Source: Balanoglossus misakiensis (lineage: Eukaryota; Hemichordata). From it: 64,000 nt of DNA. Positions 26,945 through 44,600 of this stretch are shown here, piece by piece (positions within the stretch are counted from its first letter, which is position 1; each line of letters opens with the position of its first letter). The stretch lies in the NCBI GenBank assembly GCA_040954595.2, contig CM082586.2, positions 186,001-250,000 of the forward strand, written 5' to 3'. The notes beneath the pieces are model-generated. The model did not search any database, was not told where the DNA came from, and saw only the letters and a list, made by a program, of their open reading frames with translations. A program made the position numbers and the translations under genes.

Positions 26945-27003
26945 GAAAAAACACAAAAAAATCACAAAATTTCAAAAACTTTCGACAAAAAAATTCAAAA
27001 GAA
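26945..27003 (+). promoter_or_regulatory. PABPC1: A-rich autoregulatory element in the PABPC1 5' UTR
   Basis: Within 59 nt there are six clusters of four to seven A residues separated by short pyrimidine-containing spacers. In vertebrates the PABPC1 5' UTR carries an adenine-rich sequence to which PABP itself binds to repress its own translation. The position and make-up here match that element. It is the most A-dense stretch of the leader. Confidence 0.65.
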
Positions 27004-27135
27004 GCAGTGAAACGGGTTAGAGCCAAAGGTTGAAGAATTCGAAGATTTCAACGCACTGACGAAGAACGCACCGGTAAAACAAGTCCAACAATTTATCAGA
27101 AGATTCTCATCGCAGTTTTGTCACAAGAAGAGTAA

Positions 27136-32145
<5,010 letters not shown>

Positions 32146-32251
32146 ACAATCACCCAGTTCCACCTTTTAACCCGTCACTTTGGTCTAACCCATTGGTAAA
32201 TCAATTGAAGAAGATGCTTCCTTTTGGATTTAAGGGGGGTTAAGACTGTAA

Positions 32252-32410
32252 GGAAAAAAAGAAACATCTAGGAAAAAAACAGCAAAATACTACTAATAAA
32301 AATAGTAAAAGAACTGAAAAACTGAAATGACTGGTAAACGCCATACAGCATTACAATCAACAAATAGTAAAAAAAATAAAAAAGTAAACAAAAAAACAGG
32401 AAAACATTTT
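32252..32410 (+). other. PABPC1: A-rich tract in the PABPC1 3' UTR
   Basis: Repeated runs of three to eight A residues broken by single G, C or T bases. The composition resembles the 5' UTR element and could offer extra PABP binding sites on the gene's own mRNA. That function is inference. Confidence 0.45.
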
Positions 32411-32419
32411 TAAAATACC

Positions 32420-32425
32420 AATAAA
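32420..32425 (+). terminator. PABPC1: Early PABPC1 poly(A) signal candidate
   Basis: AATAAA directly after the A-rich tract, 275 nt past the stop codon. Use of this site would give a short-3'-UTR isoform. The downstream U/GU-rich context is weaker than at 33418. Confidence 0.35.
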
Positions 32426-33417
32426 ATTATGAAACTACTAAAACAGTGTTGAACATCAGGATAAGGGATCTTAAGTGTGAAGGGATAATGTTTGCGCTAT
32501 GGACAGTTTTCCATGGAAACAATGGAGAAAGGTCCACTTGCGTGGCATGTTAGGTAGTAATCCCCAATGTCTGTAAGCTACTAACAAGGAGTGCAAATTC
32601 AGGTGAAAAGAAATTCTCACTATTTTGCGGTTATGAAATAGATGCAAATATAGATTTGAAAGCAAATTGCTGTAGTTGCATATATAAATCGGGATTCGAT
32701 GGATTGTTTCATAAACATTGCTCCAGGCGACCTGAAACTGATCAGAAAGCACAGAGTTGAAATGACCTGCCCTGGTAAGGGGGTGTCTGGAACACGCCGT
32801 GTGAATCTGATCTTGGATGATGAAGTCAGTTCTGGTGCAGTGTTCATCATTGGCTGTGAGAATCCCCTCCTTGTTAGCAGTAAAAAATACTCATTGTATT
32901 ATATTTACCATAGTGCGAGAAGTTTTCCTGCTTGATTGTATTACTTTACTGTAGGAGGGGGATGGCAATCGGAACTATGGACTTATGAAAAAAAAGCATA
33001 CTGGCTTCAGTAGAGTTTGACGTGTGTTCAAAGCTGAAATGATTGCACATGCATATATAACCTTCTGTACTAGTTTTACGGTTTTGATATATTATGCTAC
33101 TTTGAACATGGGTTTGATCTCTCCTAGTGTGTTCTTAATTGTTAGAATTAATCTTTTTCCATTAAGGATTGAATCTTTGTGTTGAGATTTTGCCTGATCC
33201 ATAAAATAATTTGTATAGGATTTTTCTGCTTATTTTCTTGTATATAACCCATTAAAATGTTCAAAAAATAGAAAACAGCATTGTGCTACAGTTGATCAGG
33301 AAGTTTACTTTTTGGAATGTTTGTTGAATTGATCTCAATGCCATTTGGCAGGTATTATCTCTTGTTTCTCACAGAACCATTAACCTGATTTTCACACTGT
33401 AAAACTACAATCTTTGG

Positions 33418-33423
33418 AATAAA
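33418..33423 (+). terminator. PABPC1: Main PABPC1 poly(A) signal candidate
   Basis: AATAAA followed about 25-50 nt later by a GU/U-rich stretch (CTTGTGTGTATTCTG and similar), as expected for a cleavage site. Confidence 0.6.
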
Positions 33424-33440
33424 CTCGTTTCACTCTCAAA

Positions 33441-34064
33441 AAAACATCTTGTGTGTATTCTGTAATGTTCGTGTGATTTGCTGAAAACCAAAAGCCATTA
33501 TGTTGGAAATCATCTTGGACGAATGGTGCAGATAAAAATGTAAAGCAGGTGGGATTTCTGGCAAAGTAGTGAATAGATTTGGGGCAATATTGATATAATG
33601 GTTTTGCACAAAAACAGCAGCCTTGGCATGGCCGTGAACTGTGGTATGTGTGAACCATCACGTAGTGTATTCTGCTTTGGGGTCAAAGTGAGCCTACCAA
33701 TGATGTCAAGTAATCAAATGTTCTAAAATATATTAGTGAAATTTCTACAATTCTACAGGACTTGGTCAAAGACCACAGAAAGAGTTTTCCCTTGTAAATA
33801 CAATACACACGATACATGGAAAGGCTTCAGAGGGCACTTTAGGAAATGTGACTTCATTTGACCCTTTCACCCCAAGTTCCCTCTTTTGGCAGTCCAACCT
33901 TACCATAGAAAACAAAAAGTTTGGACTGAACCATGGTGGTGAAATCTCGTCTACACAGCATTCATTTACATGCAAAATATGAGTAATGTGCAGCATGGAC
34001 ACATGGGTCTGCAACTTGTGAGGCAAAAGTACAAACATGTACATGTAAATAATAGAAATAAGAC
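33441..34064. other. Spacer between convergent PABPC1 and ASAP
   Basis: About 0.6 kb between the estimated 3' ends of the two convergent genes. Short frames on the minus strand (33392-33661, 33766-34044) show no family similarity. Nothing else was recognised. Confidence 0.5.
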
Positions 34065-34089
34065 CGTTTTGATTTAAATGAACATGGAT

Positions 34090-34095
34090 TTTATT
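34090..34095 (-). terminator. ASAP1/ASAP2: Distal ASAP poly(A) signal
   Basis: TTTATT on the plus strand, hence AATAAA on the minus strand, about 1.5 kb beyond the ASAP stop codon. A U-rich stretch follows on the minus strand. Confidence 0.45.
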
Positions 34096-34984
34096 GTTGA
34101 TAATTAGAATTTAAAACTATCCCATTACCAAATCACAATATCTTACAATATATAATTAGTATTATGGGATAAAAGGCACTTGATTATGAAAACTGAACAT
34201 ACCCATTTGGGAGATTTGGTACCTCCAATGTATCTAAGCCTTTCAGAATAGATGGCTTGATGAAGGCACACTTCTGATCAAAATTCAGGGGTCAATACAA
34301 ACAGAACTGATTACAGGCACTAGCATACGATGATTGTTATACAAAATTTATGAAAATGAAAAGACAAATCCATTTCCTTCCACCACTGGTGCATGGGCAC
34401 ATTTCTCTGCACCTGGAAGCATGGCAGTACAACCACTGGGCAACAAGTCCCTCCACAACAGGAGGGCAACTGGAAGGAAAAAACATATGATGATGATTGG
34501 TACCCATGGATTGCTTTTGTCTCAATTTTAGTTACTGATAACCCAGGTACATGCATAAGACTCCTTATGGTGAACAATAACAGCATAAATCACACTGAAA
34601 TTAAATCATAGAAATGTATGTATATAGTGAAATTATGTAGGTTTAAGTATGAAAAGACAAATTGTAATTTCGATAGCAACAATGTACTGAGCTGAAAACA
34701 TCAAATATAGCTATGTACAATAACAAACATATGAAATATATTAGCATAATGTTGTAAACAAATTTATCCAAATTAAACGTAAAAAGTTAGATACATGGAT
34801 GAGAAAACAAAGTGTTGCTATGTACATGTAAACATTTTCAAACATTTATGAAAAAAAGAAGGCAAATCAACATGAAATTTGATAGACTATTGTGATGTAT
34901 TCAAAAATCTAATTAAAACGGATACTAGTATACCATGTACTACTACATCATTTGAAACAGTCAAATATCAGTATATATGAATCT

Positions 34985-34990
34985 TTTATT
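34985..34990 (-). terminator. ASAP1/ASAP2: Proximal ASAP poly(A) signal candidate
   Basis: AATAAA on the minus strand about 650 nt past the stop. It would yield a shorter 3' UTR. Which signal is used cannot be told from sequence. Confidence 0.35.
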
Positions 34991-35636
34991 CACAATGGAA
35001 GAAGTCTGGTTTAATTATTGAGTAGTAAGCTTTCTCTAACGGTGATTCCACTTGGACCAGCCTGTCACAACTCAAACAGTCCAATTCAGTCAAATTATGG
35101 ATCTCTCAGGATTTAGGAAACACGATCATCAGTTTGGGATAAATGTGATTGAGCTACACAATGTTGGATTGAATAATATGATTGTATCATGTTCATTCAC
35201 TGAAAATCAATGAATTCTGTCAGAACATCTTAGAAAATGATTATACATGATCCTTTAAGATTTGGATTAACTCTATTATCTTTATCCTAAAATGCATGTT
35301 CTGATTACATGTATCTATGATAGCACCAAAAAGTCGACTTTTGCACATTCAGTCAAATAAAAACATCATACAACAGAACCAAAACCAACTGTGCTCTTTT
35401 ACATTTTTACATTATTTCGTTCTATTTCCTATTATAGAATAATCCCGTTATACTGTGTGGCATGCAATATAATACTGGCAGTATTGAATAAGGCACCATT
35501 ATAGATTATGATGTCATCACTAAACATCTATCACCTAAACAAAATTACAGTTCTTTTAAAAAATACACTGTACATGGAATCAATCTTTGATAAAATTATT
35601 GCTCTTCAATAAAAGAAATTCTACGTTCCCTTTTTT

Positions 35637-38600
35637 TCACTCTGACAGGATGTGAACAAAACTGACAGGGAAAAATCCTTTCCGGGTTGGTCGACCTTCC
35701 ACCTCTCCAATCTAAAATGAAAAAAAAAAAGATTGTAACAATAACTACATGGTTGAAGTCGACAAAGTCACAATGGAAATGAATAAACAAAAATACAGTA
35801 CTATTTCAGCTGTTTTTGGATCTGATGATATAATACATCATGCTTCGGTACTTACCCACCACTCAGGATCACTTTCATCAGTAACTATAAAAATCTCTCC
35901 CTCTTCAAAAGTCAATTCATCATCATTATCAGCCTCACAGTCATATAATGCCTTCACTCGTTTCCTCTTTTTCTGTCAAAAGTAAGATTCAAAGAGAAAT
36001 CTATGAATCAGTGATTGCCAAATCTATAATTATGGTAGACTCTCTAACAGCCCCTAGCTGGGTACTCAAATGCAATAACCATTTGACTGAGCCATACCAA
36101 ATTCAGTTGCTAGTGATAGAAATACTTGCTCTGCTGGTGACATCCATGTTTAGCAGAAAACTACAACAATGTAGCAATGACACAATTCCAGACGGATCAA
36201 CCCCACTTACAAAGCTGGTCTCTGGACATACAAAATATCATGATGCATAAATGCATATTTACCTGTGAGTGAGCCCTTGGTTTGGGCATTGGAAATGGCA
36301 GTGTTGTTTGATTATCATTTTCACTCTGATTAGTACTGTTCCAATTACTGCTGATGCTTGTCTGTTGAAAATCCCTGGGTAAAGCTACAAACAGAGACAA
36401 TGAACAGTTTTAAGGACATTGGAAGAACATACATCCAAGCAGTACAGTACCATAACTCAGTACATTTTATAAAAAGTGTACCTTTGCACTAAGTCCAAAC
36501 AGGTAGGGTAGAGGAATGCTGGTTTTACTCTTGATTGGGTAAGACCATTCCCATGTGTCCTCTACATTTTGCCAAGCCCCCGTCCCAATCCAACATTGCT
36601 AGCCCTTCAAATTTGTGCCAAGGATTAAGAGTAAATACTTACTAATAGATTGCTTAGGTTGTTGTGTTGAAGGCTGGTAGTTTGTTGGTTGATGGGGTAA
36701 GCTGGGTGGCCTTGTCTGACGTTGAATTAAGTCTGGACGATCACTGAAACAAACCAACAAATAACATGACATTAATTACCTCAACATATGAATGTCCTTT
36801 CATTTGAAGTCTTGACTAGAAGCTATGTATTACACACATCCCATAGCTGTCATCCTCAAACAGTCTGATGGTCTATTACAAGAGATGGATATTTTGACTA
36901 ACTTCCAGTAGACAGTAAACCATACAAGATCATTTCCACTGACTTAGACAACAGATCTCAAAACTGTTCTGCATAAAAACACATTTGTTGAACTTACTTG
37001 AGAGTCTGTTTCATTTGTTCTATAAGACTGTTCGTTTTTGGCGGAGGTTGTGGTGGTGGAGAGGAGTCTCTTGCATTATTATTTGAACCTGAAAAGACAA
37101 AAAACAATTTCATTTAAGGACTCAAATTGCTAGGCAATGGCTCGATACTGAGATATTTGAGAGGTTTCGAAAATTTTCAAGTGGCAAGGAGTTGTAAAAT
37201 GCACTATGGTGGCCACTGTAATGTTAAAACAATTCTGATTAGCAAAATGGACAGTGTTTATGATGTTTCAACCAATTAAAATGACCGTTGTATAGCATAG
37301 CTTCTCACCCTGTGTAGATGTTCCCCTTGCAGGCGGCACTGGTGGGAGGGGACTTGGTGGAAGTTGTGGATCTGAGGAAGTTCTGTTATGTCCTCGATCT
37401 GGTGGAGGAGGGGCTTTCCGTTTGGAGGCAAAGGGAGGGGGTAACGGGGGAGGAGGCATCAGACCTGTGGAAAGAAAAAGACATATCAGTGATGACACAC
37501 TACTATGCAAAATCTCTACGGATATGACAAGAAAATATCAACTCTAACATCTCTATTTACAGTTTATCGTTTTACCTCTTGGTTTTGGCAAAAGTTGTGG
37601 TTTCTCGTTATCGTCCAGAATGCCAGCTGTTGTGGCAGCTTTGTCCTTGCGACCACTTCCTGATGATGAAGATCTGTCTCGTGTAGCAACGTCCTGGTGT
37701 CCATGGTGACCATTTGTCTCCATTGTTGGCAACACCATCATAGTAACCGGCCTCTTGGGTCTCTTCTTTGGACTCTGAATGCATCAGAAATGGTCAGTTG
37801 GACAATGATATATCTTTGTGATGAAATTGTTATTCTGACTTGGTTTAAGCTTATACAAGATTCCTTTTCAAAACTGAAAATCAAATCAGAGCATGCCTTC
37901 TAACTTCAAATTTACAATTATTTTCTGACAACATACTTTCTCATAAACCCTCACACATCTGTTGACATAGATACCTTTTGTCTGTCCTCCAACTCATCAT
38001 CATCACTGAATTCAATTCCATCATCACTACCATCTGTCTGTGAGAATCCCCACTCCACATTGACGTTCTCACACTGTCCATATTTTCCCATACTGGCTTG
38101 TCTCAGCAACTCTTCACACTGTCGATGTCCAAGATTTACAGCAATGTCTAGAGGTGTCTCTCCGCTGTTGTTTTCTGAAGAAACAGGACCGATCCTCGTT
38201 AGCATTGGAGGCATTGTATTGTCCTTCAATCAGTGCAAACAAGACTTATTGCTGCACCACAGTTAGTGGAGTGACCTTGGCTGCACTTATTAATTCATGG
38301 AAAGACTTACCTATTTGATGTTTGACTCCACTTTTCAGTATAAGCTTCAGACTTTCTGTTTTGTCAAGTAATGCACATAGATGTAAAGCGGTGGTGCCAT
38401 TTTTCAATGGCCTATCCAGTTGGAATGAATTCTGGACTATAAAATCAACGATGTGTAAATTGCGGTAGTCTTGTCTTTCAATGGCCAGATGCAGAGCTGT
38501 ACTCTCATTCACCTATAAATAATCAAATCAAATTCAGTCATTAGATGCTGTTGATCATAAAAGTAGATACATGAAAGTAATTTCTCTGTTTGGGGAAAAG

Positions 38601-41600
38601 GAGTCGGACCTGGTTTTGTTGTCCATGAGTCAAAATCACAAATATTATTGTGATATCAAAAGTACTTTCTGTTTTGAGTGGTAAAGAGGGGCCCAGCACT
38701 CATGACTGATTCATATGTGTACATACATGTACTTACATGATTGGGTAATGGTGTCATGAGGTCAACGCCTGTGGCAAATACTTCTAATAATGTTGTCATG
38801 TTTCCTGTTATGACAGCTTGCTCCAAATCCATTAGGACATCTTCCGTACTGTATTTAGTCTTTGGTGCAAATGCATGTTGCTCATACTTGGCCTTAATAT
38901 AAGATTTTCTTTGTTCCCTGTCAATGGAGAAATTTTTCAAGTTCATTTCTTGACAATATTCTACGCATTCCTTTTCACAGACAGAAAACAAACTGTGACA
39001 CTGGGCCAAAGATTTATGTTCCAATCCTATATTTTTTTTCAAAGAAAACTGGAAGAAAGACTTAGAGCAGGACAGTGATACATACATGGAGCTGGAAACT
39101 GTTGGTTTTATCGGTGGATTCTGTGAATAATCTAATGAAGTCTCCATGATGTCATTAAACATGCTATTTCCAATTGTTGTTGCCAACTGTGGAAAAAAAA
39201 AATCTTACATCAGGTTACATCTCACTATATTTGTGAAGATTTTCCCTTCTTTTACAAGTGACTTGTGGTATATCATGCATGTTTATTTGGGACATGATGA
39301 CTGGTGGATTTTCAACATGCTTACAATAATTCTGAGTTCAGAGAAAATCTTTGATTTGTGGAATTCCAAAATACTTACCAGTAATTGGGAGGTTCCAGGA
39401 ACATCTAGAGTTAATGATTGAATTCTAGATATATGGACACCCATGTCTCTGTGAACACCACTGCATTCAATGCAGGTCAGTATACCCAGATTGGTAGCCA
39501 ACCAGGTGGGTTCTGTCATTTGCAAATAAAGCCAGACAACACATGGGTTTAGTGAAGTGAAACTTTGCCACAGTATTGGTGAATGAATACAAAAGGGTCA
39601 GCTAAAACTAAGCATGTATACAAATCTCCAAATATGTGAGTGAAGCTTTATAATGATAGCCATATTTTTGGCCTGCAAGCTGGATTTCCTCATTGACTTT
39701 AATCATATGAAACTATTAAAAGGGGAATTTTCACTGCGGAACATGATGTGGGATTATCTCACCTACTCATACGAGGAAATACAATTTTAGTGACATTATG
39801 AAACAGGATTTTCTCACCTGTTGCATTGCAGTCACAACAGATATTGTTGCCTTCCTTTCGTTTCACTTCTTCTACAATACTATGTGTTAATTCACGCACA
39901 CTTTTACTGGGTCCCAAGTGTCGGTTTGATTGACCTGCATCATCAAAGGCACTACGTAGAGCTTCTTCTCGACTGTTGTTCAAAACTGACATCCATTCTT
40001 CCATTTCCTCTTCTGTCTCTGCCATGAAATGATATGTTCTGTTTCCTGGCAAAAAAAAATTAGTGTTTATTATGAAAAATCATAAAAATGTGCACAATTA
40101 AGAATGCCAGACAGTTGCCAGAAATACTTGACACTAGAGGGCGCTGTCTGCGTCCACAAGTCAGCCATGCTGTTTTCATTGGAGGTAAACTACTCACTTG
40201 TTATGAGATCAAAACATTTCTTTCCATCTTCTGGAGCCAATTTGACCTGACATGTGAGTAAATTCAGCATCACTGGTGGTTTACTGGAAGTGGAATGTGC
40301 AATACAGAGATAGCCGCTTCCTACAGAACATCTACGCTTCTGATATACTTTACGAATGCCTTCACTGCGTTTGTATAAATGTCCATCTTTCTCACTTCCA
40401 TGTGTCTTGTTTCCCTTGGGTTGATGCAGAGCATAACTGCCGTTACTACCATGTGACTGAAATGAAGACATGAAAAATCATTACTTATGAGCTCCATTCT
40501 CTGTATTGAACTTATCAATATCAATAGCAGATATGAACCAAAATACAGATGAAACCTACCTCTTTCTCCATTGATAATGTGCCTCTAAGTTTGTTTTTCA
40601 GTTCTGTTAGATCCCTCCTTTCTTCATCTTGTTTCTGCTTGATGTGTTGAAGCTGTGAGGTCAATTCTTCCACATAGCTTTTAAAATGTTCGAGAGTCTT
40701 CATACCATCTAAGAAAAAACTTCAAACATCAAAAGCAAACATTTTTAAACCCATTTCATCACTGATGTCATACAATAGGTCTGGACAGGCTGTGATTGGT
40801 CTCCATCAATGGTACCATACTAATGGTAGTTTAACATCCTAAGATTCCTTTCAGCAAAAAATGTTTTTTTGTATTTTGGGAAATAACTGTCGTTTCAGAA
40901 ATCTAACATGACCCTTTGGTGAGAAATTTTCTAAAACATTGAAACACTTTGGAGTGTTAGTATGTGTTTGGTGTGATGGGAAAGATTGTAATGTTTGGAA
41001 TACACACTTTCTATATGCACAGAATAGAAAGCGTGAGCTAGATTTGTTTTATTATGACTACATTAATTCTAACAAGGTTAAATGTCATGTCACTTACTTG
41101 TGTTGGGAGTGTGAAAATTCGACCAGATGCTGGATGAGCTCCACTCCTTTCTTTGCTTTGATTTCATTGACTTTTATGAGATACTATCAGTGATAGAAAT
41201 GTGAAAATGAAATATGTAGTTGTTAGGAGCAAGGGACATTGCTTAGAACATGTACATGCTTCAATATAAAAGTGCAATTATTCTTTTTCTGTCTTTAATA
41301 CACAATATGAAACAAAAGTTTTTGAGTTGTTGCTGCTTGAGGGAAATACTCTTACCTCACATGTCTGTAACTGAAACATCCTCCTTTCTCTTTCCATTTC
41401 TTCAGCAATCTAAAATCAAGTGCATGGAAAACATTCAGGCTTCACACATTTGTTATTCTTCATGCCTTCAAGGTAAGAATGCTTTGGTGTCTTCTATAAT
41501 TTTACCTTGCAAACTCCAAGACATCTTGGCAGGTCTTGGAAGACAGTTAAGTGTGTAATTCACCAATTGATGCTGACGATACATAGACTCACCAAACACT

Positions 41601-44600
41601 CCACCATACATCCTTGACTCAACTCAAACAGAACATCACTTACCTCTGGTCCAGAGATTTCAGTTCTGATTGTACCAGCCTCTTTAGCAATCTGTTTCTT
41701 TTCCTTTTCAATTTTGAGACTAGAAAGGAGGAAAAAAGCATACATGTATTGTCAAATTAGCACATGAACAAAGCATGTTTGTTTTCAAGTTTGTTGTACA
41801 GTGTGATGTGATATGGTGTATTGTGTGATGAGATGCGATGTGATAAAGAGTAAAACTTACTATTTTGATTCATAATCTTTGCACGCCTTGTCAAATGGTT
41901 TCTTCATATCTCCTTTCTGCCCTTTCAAGTCTCCTTTCAACAGTGAATCCAAAGGAAATAAAACTATATTCTGGAAATTCTGGGTCTACGCAAATAAATG
42001 ATAAAAAAAAAACATCTGTTCAAACCTTTTTCTCCATATTTATGTGCACCAACTGAAAACAATGGACTAAACCAAATTCTAGCAGGGGGTGACAGAGTAC
42101 AGCCTCATATCATTGCTTCCAGCCTAATCTCACGATATAACAATCATCCACCCACATTCCTAACTTGTCCAAACTTGACGACTATCAAAATCCGAATAAT
42201 CTGAGTCTAGAAAACTTTGCACTTGTAAACGCCCACAAATCAGTCTGGGTTGTGTATGGCTTTATGAAATTCCAAGACTTTTGTGTAAATTGTCAGCATC
42301 AACTGCCTGCCATGTTTTCTGCATAAATCCCTTGTATGCTGTCTATGAAATTTCATGAAATTCTAAGATACTTTTTTGTTTTCTTCAGAGCATCAACATT
42401 CATTCACGTAAAATACCTACCATGTTTTTCATAATCGCTGCTAATTCCTTGGTAACCACTGAAAATTTGAGGAATGCAGCACCTATATCAGGTTCAGTCT
42501 CTCTAGTCAAAGCAATGGTGCCCAGTTTTTCAAGATTCTCAGCATATGACGTTTCATTGCCGACATGCTCTGAAAAAAAGACACTGCACTATAAGATAAC
42601 TGGTCTGAACTGTCGCACATGGGTACATAGCTACTGTTTCCAGGTCTGGTTTACAATCTCTTAGGTACCCCTGTAGACTGTTGGTACCATGTTCTATTTT
42701 AACAATCAGGAAGTACTGCAGTTGCAAGTATCATGCCGGACAGCAACTATTTATCACAACTAAACAAACACAACTTACCTAATCCTGAATTACCAACTGC
42801 CTTGACAGATTTTTTCAGTTTGCTCAATGCACTTCTGTCACAATCAAGTGTCTGTCAATAAAAATAGAGGTGAAAAAAGGATTAGATCAGCTAGGATATA
42901 TATCTCCTTTGCAAGTCTTACATGTAATCCATTTTCACTTCATCAGCAAAAACTATCAGTATCATGCACGGACACAAAAAACAATAATTTTCTGACATCT
43001 GGTCCAGAATAACAATTACTAGACGTAACTGCATAACACCATGCACATGTACCATGTTCTATAAAACTGATGAGGAAATAAAACTATGATCTACATTTGT
43101 CTATCATGGGATGGGGTTTCACAATGAAAGTGTTCCATTCTTAGTGATAATAATATTATCTTATACACGTATGATATAAACCCAGACAGGATTCCAGCCA
43201 ATTTTATCACAGATGATAATCTCATTTCTCCAGAGAGGATAAATGACTTTGTTGTGAAACTCCTGGGACTACTTAACCACAGTGTGATTCTATAGGGAAA
43301 CTCTTCATCAATTACAAAGTTATAATCATATTACATTCATGTCTAGGGATTGTAATTGGATTTGTGGTTGGGAAACTGAGGGGTCCTCTCAAATGTTGGC
43401 ATTTGGTAGGCAACACAGTTACTGAAGATCACCAGTGTTCAGGATGGCTACATTCATGTCTAGGGATTGTAATTGGATTTGTGGTTGGGAAACTGAGGGG
43501 TCCTCTCAAATGTTGGCATTTGGTAGGCAGCAGAGTTACTGAAGATCACCAGTGTTCAGGATGGCCTAGCTTTGAATCCAGGCTTGTATACGTGTTTTTT
43601 TCACTTTGCTCACTAAAAGCAGAAAAAAAACCCAAGTCTGGATTGTTGAGTAAGGACCAAAAGCAGTCTTTTATGGGAAGTGAACTATACATTAAGTAGC
43701 CATGCAGACTGTTTTAAGGTCAGAAGGTCAGACGAGTGAGGTCATTGGGTCAGGTCTACGTGTCCCTATGCTGGTAGAACTCCACACCTATACTACAGGG
43801 GGGTGACCATGGCAACAATGCATTCAAGAGCAGAGTACAATGACAATTGCTGAATGAGGATGATTCCTATAGCAAGGTCTGGAGGTCAGGCCTCATAACA
43901 CTTTTCCTTTTATCAAAATAAATGCCCTTGGGAATTTTCACTTCCTCGTTTGTAACCACAATAACCACAGAAAATCAAAGAATGTCCACAAAGAAGTCAC
44001 TTGGGCAATGCACCACTTGCAAAAGCCCCCTTTGCTTTTTTTCATATCATGACCTACTTCGTGGTTTTAAATATCACAATGACATTTTATGATTAATCTC
44101 CAAACATCCTGGAATTACTGATACAACTAGTGTTGTTTTGAGGACAGATTTCCTCTGACAGATATTTCCTTCCATTTTTATTCTAAACAGTCTCCTTGGG
44201 GATTATACATAACCTTCCTGGTTGGCATTGTCCTCACATGGGAAGTCTGACAGTCAATAGTACATGCATGGCTGGCTTTGTGGACCACTCATGCATTTCA
44301 ACACACTTGTCCTTGATCAAAGACTGAAAAAGACAGAATTCTCTGAACCAAGACCATGCACCATCAAGAAGTTTCATGAGTTACTAGTAATCAAAGTATA
44401 TAAAGTCCTTGCATTGTTATTATCAAAGGGTGTAAGAATTACTTTGGACAATATGGAAGGGTAACCACAGCAACAAACTTGGGGGACCATGGAATGTTTA
44501 ATGTGTCAATCAGACAAAAAACCTTGAAGGAGGTAAGCTCCAACGACAATTCACATGTCACAAGTCTCACTTTCAAAGAAACGATTAACTCTTGTATATG

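Larger units (their letters stand above)
32146..33440 (+). other. PABPC1: PABPC1 3' UTR
   Basis: The UTR follows the TAG at 32143-32145. It opens with about 160 nt dominated by A clusters (32252-32410), then becomes mixed and finally U-rich. Short ORFs on both strands here have no coding character. The 3' boundary is estimated from the poly(A) signal at 33418. Confidence 0.6.
34065..35636 (-). other. ASAP1/ASAP2: ASAP 3' UTR
   Basis: AT-rich sequence downstream of the ASAP stop (35637-35639 on the minus strand), extending to the distal poly(A) signal at 34090-34095. Overlapping short frames at 34320-34611 on both strands arise by chance. The end is an estimate. Confidence 0.5.

Noticed and set aside
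43364-43699. 111-codon plus-strand frame in ASAP intron 1
   Set aside because: It is produced by a 117-bp tandem repeat whose length is a multiple of three; no family similarity.
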